Numbered from the stretch's first letter, positions 7,744 through 17,591 are shown. The stretch: 51,749 nt of DNA from Pseudomonadota bacterium (GCA_027593125.1 JAQCJL010000004.1:1-51749); one strand, 5' to 3'. Made by a program: numbers and translations. Notes: a model not told the origin generated them from the sequence alone.

Positions 7744-10098
7744 ATGGCGGAACAAGACGATAAGACCCCGATAATTTCACCGGTTATGACCGCATGGCTA
7801 AAGCGTATGGTTTTTAAAATAGCGGCTATTGGGCTTGCTGTTATTGGCGTCTGTTTATTTGCTATTTTGTTAAGTTATCATCCCTCTGATCCATCTTTTA
7901 ATAGTGCTGCAGATGCTGATCCGGCTGTGTTGAAAAACATGCTTGGGGGATTTGGTGCTAATTTGGCGTCAATTCTGATCAATGCCTTTGGTTTTTTGGT
8001 ATCTATAGCATTGGCGATCATCCCTTTGATTTGGGCGTTTCGGATGTGGCAGAACCGCTGGAAGGGTCGGCTTCTTATGCGGCTATATTTTCTCCCTTTT
8101 GTTCTGATCTTTTTGGCCACTTCGCTTAAAGCGTCGCATCTTTTTTTCGAAACAGGACTTAGTTTTGGGGCCAGTGGTGAGGTGGTTTATCATCTGCTTT
8201 TTGATTACAGTGTTCTAACGACGCCTTTGCTCGCCTCACCCGTTGTTATCACAGGTCAGCATATATTAGCATCGGTGCTTACTATCGTGGCAATAGCCGG
8301 TTATATAGTTGTGGCAACTGTTGGACGCAAAGAGCTTCAGATAGTGCCGCGTGGCGCAGGACTGATAAAATCCCTTATTCTGATGGTTTTTTCAGGGGCC
8401 TCTAAAGCTGGAAAAGCAGCGTCTGAACACCGCAAAACTAGCCGCAAAACTAAGCGCAAGACACCTTCTCCACGGCGTGAGCCTATTATCGTTGCGGCTG
8501 AGGATGAAACGGAGGCCTCAACGATTTCTAGTGCGCCGAAAAAGCGCAAACCGGTTAGCTCCCGCAAACAGGCTTCACTGGATTTACAAACCCCTGGCGG
8601 ATATCGCCTGCCGCCAGTGGATTTATTGGCTGAACCTAATGAAGAAATGGTTGCCCCGGATGCTGAGGCCTTGGACAACACTTCGCGCATGTTAGAAGGG
8701 GTGTTGTCCGAATTTGGGATTGGCGGCAGTATTGAACGCGCCCGTTTTGGACCAGTGGTGACACGGTATGAATTAAACCCAGCCCCAGGAACCAAAACCC
8801 AACGGGTGATCAGCTTATCAGATGATATTGCAAGATCAATGTCGGCGCTATCCGTTCGGGTCGCCGTGGTGCCTGGCCAGAACACTATTGGCATAGAATT
8901 GCCAAACCAAAACCGCCAGACGGTTTTGATCCGGGATATTCTGGATCATGACAACTGGGGCACTAGCACCGCAACCTTGCCGCTAGCCCTAGGGATGGAT
9001 ATCGCTGGTAATCCGGTGGTAGCGGATATGACGCGGATGCCGCATCTGTTAGTGGCTGGAACAACGGGATCAGGGAAATCAGTAGGGATCAATGGCATGA
9101 TCCTATCATTGCTTTATACCCATACCCCCGAAACCTGCCGTCTAATTATGATTGATCCAAAAATGCTAGAATTGTCAGTTTATGATGGGATACCCCATTT
9201 GCTGACCCCGGTGGTCACTGATCCTAGTAAAGCGGTGGTAGCGCTTAAATGGGCAGTGAGGGAAATGGAAAACCGCTATCGGAATATGGCAAAGCTTGGG
9301 GTGCGAAATATCGATGGTTTTAATAAGCATATCCAAGAAGCAAAACGCAAAGGGGAAACCCTGTCACGTCGCGTGCAAACTGGATTTGATGAGGAAAGCG
9401 GTCAACCAGTCTTTGAAGAAGAACAGCTTGATCTGAATGTGTTGCCTTATATCGTTGTTGTGATTGATGAGGTGGCGGACTTGATGCTGGTGGCAGGCAA
9501 AGATATTGAGGCGGCGGTTCAACGTTTGGCGCAAATGGCGCGTGCTGCGGGCATCCACGTTATTATGGCAACCCAAAGGCCTTCGGTAGATGTGATTACT
9601 GGTACAATTAAGGCGAACTTCCCAACCCGAATTTCCTTTCAGGTAACCTCGCGTATCGACAGCCGCACCATCCTTGGTGAACAAGGAGCAGAACATTTGC
9701 TTGGCCGAGGGGATATGCTGTTTATGGAAGGCGGTGGGCGCATTGTTCGTGTTCATGGCCCATTTGTCAGTGACAAAGAAGTTGAGAGCGTAACCACTTT
9801 TCTGCGTCAGCAGGGAGAGCCAGAATATGATGATAGTGTGACGACAGAAGCAGACGCCTCACAAGGGGATAACGGCATGGGTGATGGCGGCATGGGTGAT
9901 GGTGAGGCCAGTCTTTATGATCAGGCGGTTGAGTTAATTCGTCGAGAGGGCAAAGCCTCAACCTCATTTATTCAGCGGCATCTGAGGATCGGCTATAACC
10001 GTGCCGCCACCATTATTGAGGATATGGAACGCAATGGTGTTGTTAGCCCTGCTAATCATGCGGGAAAGCGCGAGGTCTTGATTGATAATGATCATTAG
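7744..10098 (+). CDS. ftsK: DNA translocase FtsK
   Basis: 784 residues in the usual order. Four hydrophobic membrane segments occupy the first about 190 residues, followed by a basic linker (about 220-290, rich in K, R and P) that is short compared with E. coli. The motor domain has Walker A AGTTGSGKSVG (about 438-448) and Walker B VVVIDEVADLM (about 570-580). A Gly/Met/Asp-rich linker (DGGMGDGE) leads to a C-terminal winged-helix gamma domain that reads KOPS sites. FtsK sits at the division septum and pumps chromosome ends toward dif for XerCD; an XerC is at 36682. It leads the ftsK-lolA-xthA-dapF-mtaB-ftsY run. Confidence 0.95.
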   Translation: MAEQDDKTPIISPVMTAWLKRMVFKIAAIGLAVIGVCLFAILLSYHPSDPSFNSAADADPAVLKNMLGGFGANLASILINAFGFLVSIALAIIPLIWAFRMWQNRWKGRLLMRLYFLPFVLIFLATSLKASHLFFETGLSFGASGEVVYHLLFDYSVLTTPLLASPVVITGQHILASVLTIVAIAGYIVVATVGRKELQIVPRGAGLIKSLILMVFSGASKAGKAASEHRKTSRKTKRKTPSPRREPIIVAAEDETEASTISSAPKKRKPVSSRKQASLDLQTPGGYRLPPVDLLAEPNEEMVAPDAEALDNTSRMLEGVLSEFGIGGSIERARFGPVVTRYELNPAPGTKTQRVISLSDDIARSMSALSVRVAVVPGQNTIGIELPNQNRQTVLIRDILDHDNWGTSTATLPLALGMDIAGNPVVADMTRMPHLLVAGTTGSGKSVGINGMILSLLYTHTPETCRLIMIDPKMLELSVYDGIPHLLTPVVTDPSKAVVALKWAVREMENRYRNMAKLGVRNIDGFNKHIQEAKRKGETLSRRVQTGFDEESGQPVFEEEQLDLNVLPYIVVVIDEVADLMLVAGKDIEAAVQRLAQMARAAGIHVIMATQRPSVDVITGTIKANFPTRISFQVTSRIDSRTILGEQGAEHLLGRGDMLFMEGGGRIVRVHGPFVSDKEVESVTTFLRQQGEPEYDDSVTTEADASQGDNGMGDGGMGDGEASLYDQAVELIRREGKASTSFIQRHLRIGYNRAATIIEDMERNGVVSPANHAGKREVLIDNDH

Positions 10099-10699
10099 AA
10101 CAATGACCAGATGGCACCAGCTCATGATCGCTATGTTCTCTGTGGTAATGTTTTTATCAGGGGGAATAGGGGCTTCTCATGCTGACCCCATCACAGAGGC
10201 AGAAAACTGGTTTAATCAGATCACGACAATGAAGGCGCGCTTTATCCAAGTCTCGGATGATGGCACTTACGCGGAGGGGGATTTTTTATTGCGGCGGCCT
10301 TTTCGGTCTCGCTTTGATTATGATGAGCCTATCAAAACGGTCTTGATCACTACTAAAATCTGGCTTCATGTTGATGATCCTGAACGCCAGACTGTGACTA
10401 GTTATCCGATTAGCGAAACCCCATTTAAAATCCTTTTTGATGAAAAGGTGCGGCTAAGTTATGACGGTATCTTCACCACAGCGGCTAGCCAGGATGGCAT
10501 TGTGGTGGTGAGGATGGAAAAACGTACGGGAAGCGATGCTGGGATCTTAGAGCTAGAGTTCACGGAGAAACCCTTTGTCTTGCGCCGATGGACCATCACC
10601 GATAGCGCAGGAATTACCACCAAAGTTACCTTTCAAAATATTGAAATGGGCGTGACTTTGCCAGCCAATCTTTTTGTCCCAAGCAATTATCAGAACTAA
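10088..10699 (+). CDS. lolA: Outer membrane lipoprotein carrier protein LolA
   Basis: About 203 residues. The N terminus is a signal peptide: basic MIIRTMTRWHQ, a hydrophobic stretch and a probable cleavage after ASHA. The mature part has NWFNQITTMKARFIQ, GDFLLRRPFRSRFDY and a KVTFQNIEMG end, all typical of LolA, which carries lipoproteins across the periplasm from LolCDE to the outer membrane. ATG 10088 overlaps the ftsK end by 11 bp with a GAGG further upstream; ATG 10103 is an equally possible start. The genes ftsK and lolA are adjacent in many proteobacteria. Confidence 0.9.
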   Translation: MIIRTMTRWHQLMIAMFSVVMFLSGGIGASHADPITEAENWFNQITTMKARFIQVSDDGTYAEGDFLLRRPFRSRFDYDEPIKTVLITTKIWLHVDDPERQTVTSYPISETPFKILFDEKVRLSYDGIFTTAASQDGIVVVRMEKRTGSDAGILELEFTEKPFVLRRWTITDSAGITTKVTFQNIEMGVTLPANLFVPSNYQN

Positions 10700-10713
10700 T
10701 CTGAAAGAGACCT

Positions 10714-11499
10714 ATGAAAATTATCACTTGGAATATTAATTCGGTCAGACTTCGTCTTCCTTTGGTGTTGCGTCTACTTTCAGAACAACAACCAGATGTC
10801 TTATGCCTGCAAGAAACCAAATGCCCTGATGAGGCTTTTCCCCTTGAAGCTTTTCATGCGGCGGGTTATCAGCACCTCGCCTATCGAGGGGAAAAGGGCT
10901 ATAACGGCGTTGCTATGATTGCCCGTGTGCCAATACACACCCCTGATCATATTTTTTGGGCTGAAAAACAAGATTGTCGGCATCTTTCCGTGGTGCTGGA
11001 AAACCAAACCACCTTGCATAACTTTTATATTCCGGCTGGTGGTGATGTGCCGGACCCAGACAGCAACGATAAGTTTGCTCATAAATTGAGGTTTCTGGAT
11101 GAGTTGGCGGAGTGGTCGGATCGCCTTGATGCTAATCAGCCAGCCATTCTGGTAGGAGACCTGAACATCGCCCCACGTGAGGATGATGTCTGGTCGCATA
11201 AACAGTTGCTCAAAGTGGTAAGCCATACCCCGATTGAAGTTGAGGCACTTAACCGCATTATGGCAAAAGGCCAATGGCATGACGCGGTACGCGAAATGAT
11301 CCCTGAGGGTCAGCTTTATTCCTGGTGGTCTTATCGGGCAAAGGACTGGTTGACTGCTGATCGTGGGCGCAGGCTTGATCATATTTGGGTAACCCCAGCT
11401 TTACGCCAGAACCTTGCCAGCGCAGAGGTGATAAAATCTGCGCGAGGCTGGGATAAGCCATCGGATCATGCGCCGGTGGTTATGGATTTTACCTTTTGA
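10714..11499 (+). CDS. xthA: Exodeoxyribonuclease III
   Basis: A 261-residue endonuclease/exonuclease/phosphatase-fold enzyme with MKIITWNINSVRLRL, the metal ligand in CLQETKCPD, VGDLNIAPREDDVW and the C-terminal catalytic SDHAPVVMDF. It cleaves abasic sites and trims 3' blocked ends in base-excision repair. GAAAGAGACC precedes ATG 10714, and 14 bp separate it from lolA, so co-transcription is likely. Confidence 0.93.
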   Translation: MKIITWNINSVRLRLPLVLRLLSEQQPDVLCLQETKCPDEAFPLEAFHAAGYQHLAYRGEKGYNGVAMIARVPIHTPDHIFWAEKQDCRHLSVVLENQTTLHNFYIPAGGDVPDPDSNDKFAHKLRFLDELAEWSDRLDANQPAILVGDLNIAPREDDVWSHKQLLKVVSHTPIEVEALNRIMAKGQWHDAVREMIPEGQLYSWWSYRAKDWLTADRGRRLDHIWVTPALRQNLASAEVIKSARGWDKPSDHAPVVMDFTF

Positions 11500-11548
11500 G
11501 GGGTAACGCTGGCTTTGCAATCATGCAAAAACGGCGTATATCGGCATC

Positions 11549-12406
11549 ATGGAACTGATTTTTGAGAAAATGCACGGCCTTGGCAATGATTTTGTCATTT
11601 TTGATCAAGCCGATCAACACGCAGTAGAAGCCATTACGGCACAGGCGGCGGAGATTGCGGATCGAAGGTGCGGTATTGGCTGTGATCAAATTCTTATAAC
11701 CACAAAAGTGGCGGAAACAGACGCCAGGCTGATTATTCTGAACAGTGATGGCTCAAGGGCAGAGGCTTGCGGTAATGGCACACGCTGTGTCGCAGAAGTA
11801 ATGATGCGGCGACTGGGCAAAGATCATGTGGCTATGATCAGTGATGGCGGTACGCTGGAGGCCTGGCGGTCCAGCCAATCGGAGGTGTCCGTTAATATGG
11901 GGCAACCTCGCTTTAGCTGGCAAGAGATCCCATTGCGTCTAGAAACGGATCCGTCTGCATTGCATCTTCATGATGATCTGCCAGCTGGGATGGCAGTTAA
12001 TATTGGCAATCCCCATTGTGTCTTTGTGGTGCCTGATGCAGAAATGGCACCCGTGGCAGAGCTGGGTCCAGTGATAGAAACACACCCCATGTTTCCTGAG
12101 AAAACGAATGTTGAGTTTATCAGCTTGCTGGATACGGATCATATCCGAATGCGGGTATGGGAACGCGGTGCAGGCATTACCTTGGCTTGTGGCAGTGGGG
12201 CAACCGCGGCGGCTATTGCGGCGCATCAGCTTGGTTTGACCTCACATCATGTCAAAGTTGACCTAGATGGCGGCAGGCTGATGATTGATTGGGGTATGGA
12301 TGGAGCTGTTATGACTGGCCCAACTTGTCATGTGTTTCAAGGGCGATTGACGCTACCTCTTGTGCCGCGCAAGTCTTTTGATACTGCTAAGGGTCAATCC
12401 TCATGA
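11549..12406 (+). CDS. dapF: Diaminopimelate epimerase
   Basis: A 285-residue two-domain epimerase that converts LL-diaminopimelate to the meso form for lysine and peptidoglycan. MHGLGNDFVIFD is at about 9-20. The two catalytic cysteines lie in EACGNGTRC (first domain, about 72-80) and LACGSGATAAA (second domain, about 213). Both are intact. Its end overlaps the mtaB start by 4 bp. Confidence 0.94.
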   Translation: MELIFEKMHGLGNDFVIFDQADQHAVEAITAQAAEIADRRCGIGCDQILITTKVAETDARLIILNSDGSRAEACGNGTRCVAEVMMRRLGKDHVAMISDGGTLEAWRSSQSEVSVNMGQPRFSWQEIPLRLETDPSALHLHDDLPAGMAVNIGNPHCVFVVPDAEMAPVAELGPVIETHPMFPEKTNVEFISLLDTDHIRMRVWERGAGITLACGSGATAAAIAAHQLGLTSHHVKVDLDGGRLMIDWGMDGAVMTGPTCHVFQGRLTLPLVPRKSFDTAKGQSS

Positions 12407-13683
12407 CGAAAGGCGCAAAAATAGAAACTTTTGGCTGCCGATTGAACAGTTGGGAAAGTGAGGTCATTCGGGAACACACCTCACATTCGGGGTTTGAGCA
12501 AATGGTAGTGATCAATACCTGTGCCGTAACGGCAGAAGCGGAGCGTCAGGCGCGGCAGTTGATCCGCAAAACCAGACGCCAAAGCCCTGATGCTAAGATT
12601 GTTGTCACGGGATGTGCCGCCCAGATCAATCCTTCAAGTTGGCAAGAGATGCCCGAAGTAGATGCGGTCATTGGAAATCATGAAAAACTGAATGCGGATC
12701 ATTGGCGCAGATTAGCAACCACCAATGCTGAGACTTTGCCGTCTCTGATCGGTGATATTATGACAGTGCGTGAGGTCGCACCCCATATGTTGGGCGGCTT
12801 TGATCATCATAGCCGTGCTTTTGTTCAGATTCAGCAAGGCTGTGATCATCGTTGTACCTTTTGCATTATTCCTTATGGGCGCGGGGTTAGCCGATCTGTT
12901 CCTACCCCTCAAGTGGTTGCCCAGATTCGCAAATTGGTCGAATCTGGTGTCCAAGAAGTGGTTTTAACAGGGGTAGATATGTCCTCGTGGGGACGCGATC
13001 TGGCAACTGACCAAGGGGACTCCCCCGTGTTAGGGCAATTGATAGGGGCTATTTTAAGGGCCATACCAGAATTGCCGCGTCTGCGCCTGTCTTCACTTGA
13101 TCCAGCTGAGGTTGATGAAGATTTGCGGCGACTAATTGGTGAAGAGGCGCGGCTTATGCCGCATCTACACCTATCCGTCCAGCATGGTGATGCTTTGATC
13201 TTAAAACGTATGAAGCGCCGCCATAGCCCGGAGGATTTGATCCGGCTTGTTGACGATTTGCGTCAGCGCCGTCCAGATGTTGTGTTTGGCGGGGATATTA
13301 TAGCTGGTTTTCCCACCGAAGATAACGCCGCCCATCGCCGAAGCATGGAATTGATAGAAGCATTAGATATTAGCTGGCTTCATATTTTTCCTTATTCTCC
13401 TCGGGAAGGAACGCCTGCCGCAAAAATGCCAGCAGTGGCGGCACAAACTATTCGAGAGCGTGCAGCCGCTTTCCGGGAACTTGCTGACCGTCAAGCTCAA
13501 CGCCAGATGGATCGGATGGTTGGTCAGGATGATGAGGTTGTGATGGAAACTGGCGGTGTTGCCCATACACGGCAATTCGGTAAAGTGAAAATGCTTAACC
13601 CCACCCTGAAGGCTGGACAGTTATATCCTGTTCGTATCCTCAAAAGGAGCCAGCACTTTTTAGAAGCGGAGCTAAGAACATGA
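12403..13683 (+). CDS. mtaB: tRNA t6A37 methylthiotransferase MtaB
   Basis: 426 residues. The N-terminal UPF0004 domain carries the auxiliary Fe-S cysteines (GCRLNSWE, NTCAVTAEAE, VTGCAAQ). The radical SAM core has CDHRCTFC at about 147-154, and a TRAM-like tail follows. The enzyme adds a methylthio group to t6A at position 37 of tRNAs reading ANN codons. NTCAVT together with CTFCIIPYGRG marks the MtaB/YqeV branch rather than MiaB or RimO. Starts and stops overlap dapF and ftsY by 4 bp each. Confidence 0.9.
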   Translation: MTKGAKIETFGCRLNSWESEVIREHTSHSGFEQMVVINTCAVTAEAERQARQLIRKTRRQSPDAKIVVTGCAAQINPSSWQEMPEVDAVIGNHEKLNADHWRRLATTNAETLPSLIGDIMTVREVAPHMLGGFDHHSRAFVQIQQGCDHRCTFCIIPYGRGVSRSVPTPQVVAQIRKLVESGVQEVVLTGVDMSSWGRDLATDQGDSPVLGQLIGAILRAIPELPRLRLSSLDPAEVDEDLRRLIGEEARLMPHLHLSVQHGDALILKRMKRRHSPEDLIRLVDDLRQRRPDVVFGGDIIAGFPTEDNAAHRRSMELIEALDISWLHIFPYSPREGTPAAKMPAVAAQTIRERAAAFRELADRQAQRQMDRMVGQDDEVVMETGGVAHTRQFGKVKMLNPTLKAGQLYPVRILKRSQHFLEAELRT

Positions 13684-14606
13684 GCTTTTTTGGACGCCTC
13701 AAAGCAGGGTTAGGGAAAACCGCCTCTCGGTTAACAGAAACCATCACCTCAGTGGTGAAAAAGAAAAAACTGGATCAAGAAACCCTTGATGATTTGTTTG
13801 ATGCCTTGGTGATGGCTGATCTGGGGATGGAGGCCACAGAAAAGCTCATTAAAGATTTGAAATCAAAACGCTTTGATACCGAAGTGTCCAGCGAGGAAAT
13901 TAGGGAAACTCTTGCTGAAGGGGTGGCAGAAATCCTTGAACCTATCGCCATACCGTTACAGCCAGATGCGGCTCATCGCCCTTTTGTGGTGCTTATGGTT
14001 GGGGTTAATGGGTCAGGAAAAACCACCACCGCAGGTAAGCTCGCAGAGTTATGGCAGACTGAGGGAAAAACCGTCATTATGGCTGCTGCCGATACATTTC
14101 GTGCCGCGGCGATTGACCAGCTTAAGATTTGGGGTGAACGCACAGGATGTGAGGTGATCCATGGTGAGCCAGGTGGTGATGCCGCCGCAATTGCTTATCA
14201 GGGGCTGGAAAAGGCCATCAATCAAAATGCGGATATCCTGATTATTGATACCGCAGGGCGGCTTCAAGCTCGGCAAGAATTGATGGATGAACTAGCAAAA
14301 ATTAGACGGGTTTTGGAAAAGAAAGGCGTTGGTGCTCCGCATGCCTCAATCCTTGTTTTGGATGGAACGGTGGGCCAGAATGCGATCTCACAGGTCAAAG
14401 CCTTTAATGAAGCAACGCCTCTATCGGGGCTAATTGTTACCAAATTGGACGGCAGTGCGCGTGGGGGAATTGTGGTTGCCCTTGCGGAACAGTTTGGAAT
14501 GCCGGTTCATGCTGTTGGTGTTGGTGAGACAAAGGAAGACTTAAAACCTTTTGAAGCTCTTGATTTTGGTAAAGCCTTGGTGGGGTTGACCGAACATATT
14601 CAATAA
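13680..14606 (+). CDS. ftsY: Signal recognition particle receptor FtsY
   Basis: A 308-residue SRP GTPase. The N-terminal helical domain is followed by P-loop [14 protein letters not shown] (about 105-118), [18 protein letters not shown] and [10 protein letters not shown]. The acidic A domain of E. coli FtsY is missing, as usual in alphaproteobacteria. The protein docks ribosome-SRP complexes at the inner membrane with Ffh, whose gene follows. It is the last gene of the 4-bp-overlap chain from dapF. Confidence 0.94.
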   Translation: MSFFGRLKAGLGKTASRLTETITSVVKKKKLDQETLDDLFDALVMADLGMEATEKLIKDLKSKRFDTEVSSEEIRETLAEGVAEILEPIAIPLQPDAAHRPFVVLMVGVNGSGKTTTAGKLAELWQTEGKTVIMAAADTFRAAAIDQLKIWGERTGCEVIHGEPGGDAAAIAYQGLEKAINQNADILIIDTAGRLQARQELMDELAKIRRVLEKKGVGAPHASILVLDGTVGQNAISQVKAFNEATPLSGLIVTKLDGSARGGIVVALAEQFGMPVHAVGVGETKEDLKPFEALDFGKALVGLTEHIQ

Positions 14607-14619
14607 ATGGGCTTTGTTC

Positions 14620-14646
14620 TTGACATTCGCGCCATTTTGTTACATT
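14620..14646 (+). promoter_or_regulatory. Possible ffh promoter
   Basis: A perfect TTGACA (14620-14625) lies just after the ftsY stop. The best -10-like sequences, TACATT at 14641 with a 15-base spacer or CATTTC at 14643 with a 17-base spacer, are weak. It would give a leader of about 180 nt for ffh. Confidence 0.35.
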
Positions 14647-14691
14647 TCTCTGCCTCAGCCAGATCGCAATTATAGAGATCACGGCGAAAAA

Positions 14692-14796
14692 GGCATCATT
14701 AAGATCTATGCCACCATAAACCCTAGCGGGTTCCGTTTGTCCCTGAAAGCAGGCACAGACGCCGTTGGTGTTTGTTTGCCCAATCCGATATTGGGC
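14692..14796 (+). promoter_or_regulatory. Hairpin-rich leader upstream of ffh
   Basis: Within the 230-bp ftsY-ffh spacer I see four consecutive possible hairpins. They are GGCAT/ATGCC (14692-14712), AACCC-TAGC-GGGTT (14719-14732), CAGACGCC-GTT-GGTGTTTG with two wobble pairs (14757-14775), and GCCCAAT-CCGAT-ATTGGGC (14778-14796, a perfect 7-bp stem). None is followed by a T run, so they are not simple terminators. No convincing ORF with family resemblance occupies the spacer. A structured 5' leader or small RNA is possible; conservation is untested. Confidence 0.4.
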
Positions 14797-14836
14797 TGGC
14801 AGAGATAGATTAAGAAAGGCAATTCAGGCAGGACAG

Positions 14837-16339
14837 ATGTTTGAAAGCTTGAGCGAAAAATTAGGGTCAGTCTTTGACCGGTTGCGGGGGCGCGGTGCGC
14901 TCTCAGAAGCCGATGTCGATACCGCCTTGCGTGAGGTGCGTGTTGCCCTGATTGAGGCAGATGTTGCCTTGCCCGTGATCAAGTCTTTTATGACCACCGT
15001 GAGAGAAAAAGCGGTAGGCAGTGATGTTCTGAAATCGGTAACTCCGGGGCAAATGGTCATTAAGATTGTTAATGATGCTCTCGTTGATATGCTGGGGCCT
15101 GATGATGTTCCGCTGAATTTAAATACCGCGCCGCCAGCGATTATTCTGATGGTAGGTCTGCAAGGTAGTGGTAAGACCACCACTTCAGGTAAGTTGGCTA
15201 GACAGCTTCACCAAAAAGAGAAAAAATCTGTCATGCTGGCCTCGCTTGATGTGTCGCGACCAGCGGCGCGTCAGCAATTGCGCCTCTTGGGTGAGCAGGC
15301 TGGCGTTGGGGTTGTTCCTGAACAAGATAATGATACCCCAGTGATGATTGCCAAGCGCGCGATTGAAGCGGCACGGCTCAAATCATCTGATGTTCTGATT
15401 CTTGATACCGCTGGCCGAACAACAATTGATACCGCCCTCATGGCTGAGGTCAAAGAGATTGCTAAATTGGCAAAGCCAGTTGAGATTTTGCTCGTAGCTG
15501 ATGCCATGACAGGCCAAGACGCGGTGACAACGGCAACCGCCTTTAATGAAGCTATCGATATCACGGGTATTATTCTCACAAGGGCAGATGGCGATTCACG
15601 CGGCGGTGCTGCATTGTCCATGCGCCATGTGACAGGCTGCCCGATCAAATATCTTGGTGTTGGTGAAAAACAAGATGCGCTTGAGACCTTTAGCGCAGAA
15701 CGTATGGCTGGACGTATCCTTGGGATGGGGGATGTTGTCGGGCTGGTTGAAAAAGCTGCTGAGACTATTGAAGCTGAAGAAGCGGAACGCATGGCCAAGC
15801 GGATGGCCAAAGGTCAGTTTGATATGACAGATTTTCTTACCCAATTACGCCAACTCAAGAAAATGGGTGGCATGGGAGGCCTGCTAGGGCTTTTGCCAGG
15901 AATTGGTAAGATGCAAAAGGCGATTAAAGCAGCAGGCATTGACGATAGTTTTTTTAACCGCCAAGAAGCCATTATCCTCTCCATGAATAAAAAAGAGCGC
16001 CGTCAGGTTGCGCTTCTCAATGCCTCAAGACGCCGCCGGATTGCTGAAGGATCAGGGACATCAGTTCAAGATGTCAATAAACTGGTAAAGCAATATCAGG
16101 ATATGGCGAAAATGATGAAACGGTTAGGCAAAGCTGGGGGCAATGATCCAGCGGCACTAGCCTCTATGTTTGGTGGTGGCCCCGGGGGAGAAGCTGGAGC
16201 TGCACCTGGTGAGATGCCAGATTTATCAAAGCTTGGCGGAGGCTTCCCTGGGATGGGTGGTGGCTTGCCAGGATTAGGTGGGGGATTCCCCGGGTTAGGC
16301 AGCTTGCCTAGGCCTGGAAATAAGAAAAAGAAACGCTGA
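14837..16339 (+). CDS. ffh: Signal recognition particle protein Ffh
   Basis: 500 residues from ATG 14837 ([20 protein letters not shown]); longer in-frame starts would add unrelated residues. The N domain is followed by P-loop [14 protein letters not shown] (about 106-119), [20 protein letters not shown] and the GTPase closing region [12 protein letters not shown]. The methionine-rich M domain (about 330-460) carries [16 protein letters not shown]. The tail is rich in Gly, Pro, Met and Leu ([15 protein letters not shown]) and ends in KKKKR, longer than in E. coli but common in alphaproteobacteria. With 4.5S RNA (not in this window) it binds signal sequences on ribosomes. Confidence 0.95.
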   Translation: MFESLSEKLGSVFDRLRGRGALSEADVDTALREVRVALIEADVALPVIKSFMTTVREKAVGSDVLKSVTPGQMVIKIVNDALVDMLGPDDVPLNLNTAPPAIILMVGLQGSGKTTTSGKLARQLHQKEKKSVMLASLDVSRPAARQQLRLLGEQAGVGVVPEQDNDTPVMIAKRAIEAARLKSSDVLILDTAGRTTIDTALMAEVKEIAKLAKPVEILLVADAMTGQDAVTTATAFNEAIDITGIILTRADGDSRGGAALSMRHVTGCPIKYLGVGEKQDALETFSAERMAGRILGMGDVVGLVEKAAETIEAEEAERMAKRMAKGQFDMTDFLTQLRQLKKMGGMGGLLGLLPGIGKMQKAIKAAGIDDSFFNRQEAIILSMNKKERRQVALLNASRRRRIAEGSGTSVQDVNKLVKQYQDMAKMMKRLGKAGGNDPAALASMFGGGPGGEAGAAPGEMPDLSKLGGGFPGMGGGLPGLGGGFPGLGSLPRPGNKKKKR

Positions 16340-16397
16340 TCCGATTGGGATTGGCATAAGCAACAAATATTCATGTGTTTCAAGGAAAGGAAAAAAC

Positions 16398-17021
16398 ATG
16401 GCATTGAAAATTAGACTTGCTCGTGGTGGCGCCAAAAAACGGCCTTTTTACCGTATTGTCATCGCCGAGGCTTCATCACCACGTGATGGCCGGTTTGTTG
16501 AACGCATTGGGTCTTATAACCCTATGCTTCCATCAGGCCATGATGACCGTCTTGTTCTGGATGGCGAACGGGCAAAATATTGGATGTCCAAAGGGGCAAA
16601 GCCAACGCTTCGCGTTCATAAAATGATGTCAGGACTTGGTCTTATTGATAGCCCTGATATCAGAGAACAGCCAAAGAAATCAGCGCCTGGCCAGAAGCGT
16701 CTAGACCGTGAAGAAGCGGCTGCTGAAGCTGCTGCTGCCGCTGCCGAAGCTGCTGCCAGCGCCGCCGAAGCCGCGGTTGAAGCAGAAGCTGCCCCTGCAG
16801 AAGAGGCCCCAGCTGCTGAGGCTCCTGCTGAAGAGGCACCAGCCGCAGAAGAAGCCCCAGCTGCTGAAGAAGCCCCTGCAGAAGAAGCACCAGCCGAAGA
16901 AGCAACAGCTGCTGAAGCACCAGCCGAAGAAGCGCCTGCTGCTGAAGCACCTGCAGAAGAGGCACCAGCTGCTGAAGAGGCTCCTGCAGAAGAAGCGCCT
17001 GCTGAAGAAGAGAAAGCCTAA
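16398..17021 (+). CDS. rpsP: Ribosomal protein S16 with long acidic Ala/Glu/Pro tail
   Basis: 207 residues, about twice the usual length. Residues 1-84 are a normal S16 ([39 protein letters not shown]). After a basic linker (about 85-103) a tail of about 100 residues consists almost only of A, E and P with repeating EEAPAAE units. It is strongly negative, unlike a typical ribosomal protein, and probably disordered and surface-exposed. Reading frame and codon pattern continue without a break, and the stop is 6 bp before rimM. AAGGAAAGG precedes the start. Tails of this kind occur on S16 in some alphaproteobacteria; their role is unknown to me. Confidence 0.93.
   Translation: MALKIRLARGGAKKRPFYRIVIAEASSPRDGRFVERIGSYNPMLPSGHDDRLVLDGERAKYWMSKGAKPTLRVHKMMSGLGLIDSPDIREQPKKSAPGQKRLDREEAAAEAAAAAAEAAASAAEAAVEAEAAPAEEAPAAEAPAEEAPAAEEAPAAEEAPAEEAPAEEATAAEAPAEEAPAAEAPAEEAPAAEEAPAEEAPAEEEKA
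16707..17018 (+). repeat. Low-complexity repeat coding for the S16 tail
   Basis: Imperfect GCTGAAGAAGCACCTGCA-type units encode (E)EAPA(A)E over roughly 300 bp. Synonymous differences between units show it is not a recent perfect expansion. Slippage could change its length between strains. Confidence 0.8.
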
Positions 17022-17027
17022 CCATTT

Positions 17028-17591
17028 ATGGCAGGCTCAAGCGATGACAAAGGCTTTGACCGCCATCGGTCTATTGCCCTTGGTGTCATCACCGCTGCCC
17101 ATGGCATTAAAGGGGCGGTAAAGGTTAAGCCTTTTACCGAAACCCCTGAAAACCTATCCGCTTACGGCCCACTTCATGATGAGGTGGGCCAGCGTTATCA
17201 GGTTCGCATTGAAAGACGCATGAAAGATCAATTGATTTGCCGTCTTGAGGGCGTTGCAGACCGCAACGCGGCGGAGGCTATGCGTAAGACTTGGCTTTAC
17301 ATTGATCGTAATCAACTGCCTGAGGATCATGAGCATTTCTATCAGGTGGATTTGATTGGCGCCGAGGTTCAAGATGAACATGGCCAAACCGTTGGAATAG
17401 CAGCAGGGTTTTTTGATTTTGGCGGTGGCGAAATGATTGAAGTCACGCAACATGATGGTAACCGCGTGATGCTGCCATTTGCGCCCTCATTGCGGCAAGT
17501 TATTGATGCAGAAACAGCAACCATTCGCTTAAAGATTGATCCAGTTTGGCTTGAAACATCAGCAAAGAAACCTGTTGATGAACCCTCTTGA
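17028..17591 (+). CDS. rimM: Ribosome maturation factor RimM
   Basis: A 187-residue 16S rRNA processing factor. The N-terminal beta-barrel has LGVITAAHGIKGAVKVKPFT (about 20-39), and the PRC-barrel part has FYQVDLIGAEV, GFFDFGGGEMIEV and VMLPF. RimM binds S19 and assists 30S head assembly. The order rpsP-rimM-trmD-rplS is conserved across bacteria. Confidence 0.93.
   Translation: MAGSSDDKGFDRHRSIALGVITAAHGIKGAVKVKPFTETPENLSAYGPLHDEVGQRYQVRIERRMKDQLICRLEGVADRNAAEAMRKTWLYIDRNQLPEDHEHFYQVDLIGAEVQDEHGQTVGIAAGFFDFGGGEMIEVTQHDGNRVMLPFAPSLRQVIDAETATIRLKIDPVWLETSAKKPVDEPS

Noticed and set aside
8337-8894. 185-residue ORF antisense to ftsK
   Set aside because: Composition follows the complement of ftsK codons; FtsK motifs run through the region intact.
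14614-14808. 64-residue ORF between ftsY and ffh
   Set aside because: No family resemblance or ribosome site, and it overlaps the hairpin region; probably chance.
14607-14836. 4.5S SRP RNA gene next to ffh
   Set aside because: The conserved SRP RNA tetraloop and asymmetric-loop sequences are not present.
16660-17121. Leu/Gln-rich antisense ORF and Leu/Lys/Pro-rich +1-frame ORF over the rpsP tail
   Set aside because: Both arise from reading the GCT/GAA repeat of the S16 tail in other frames.
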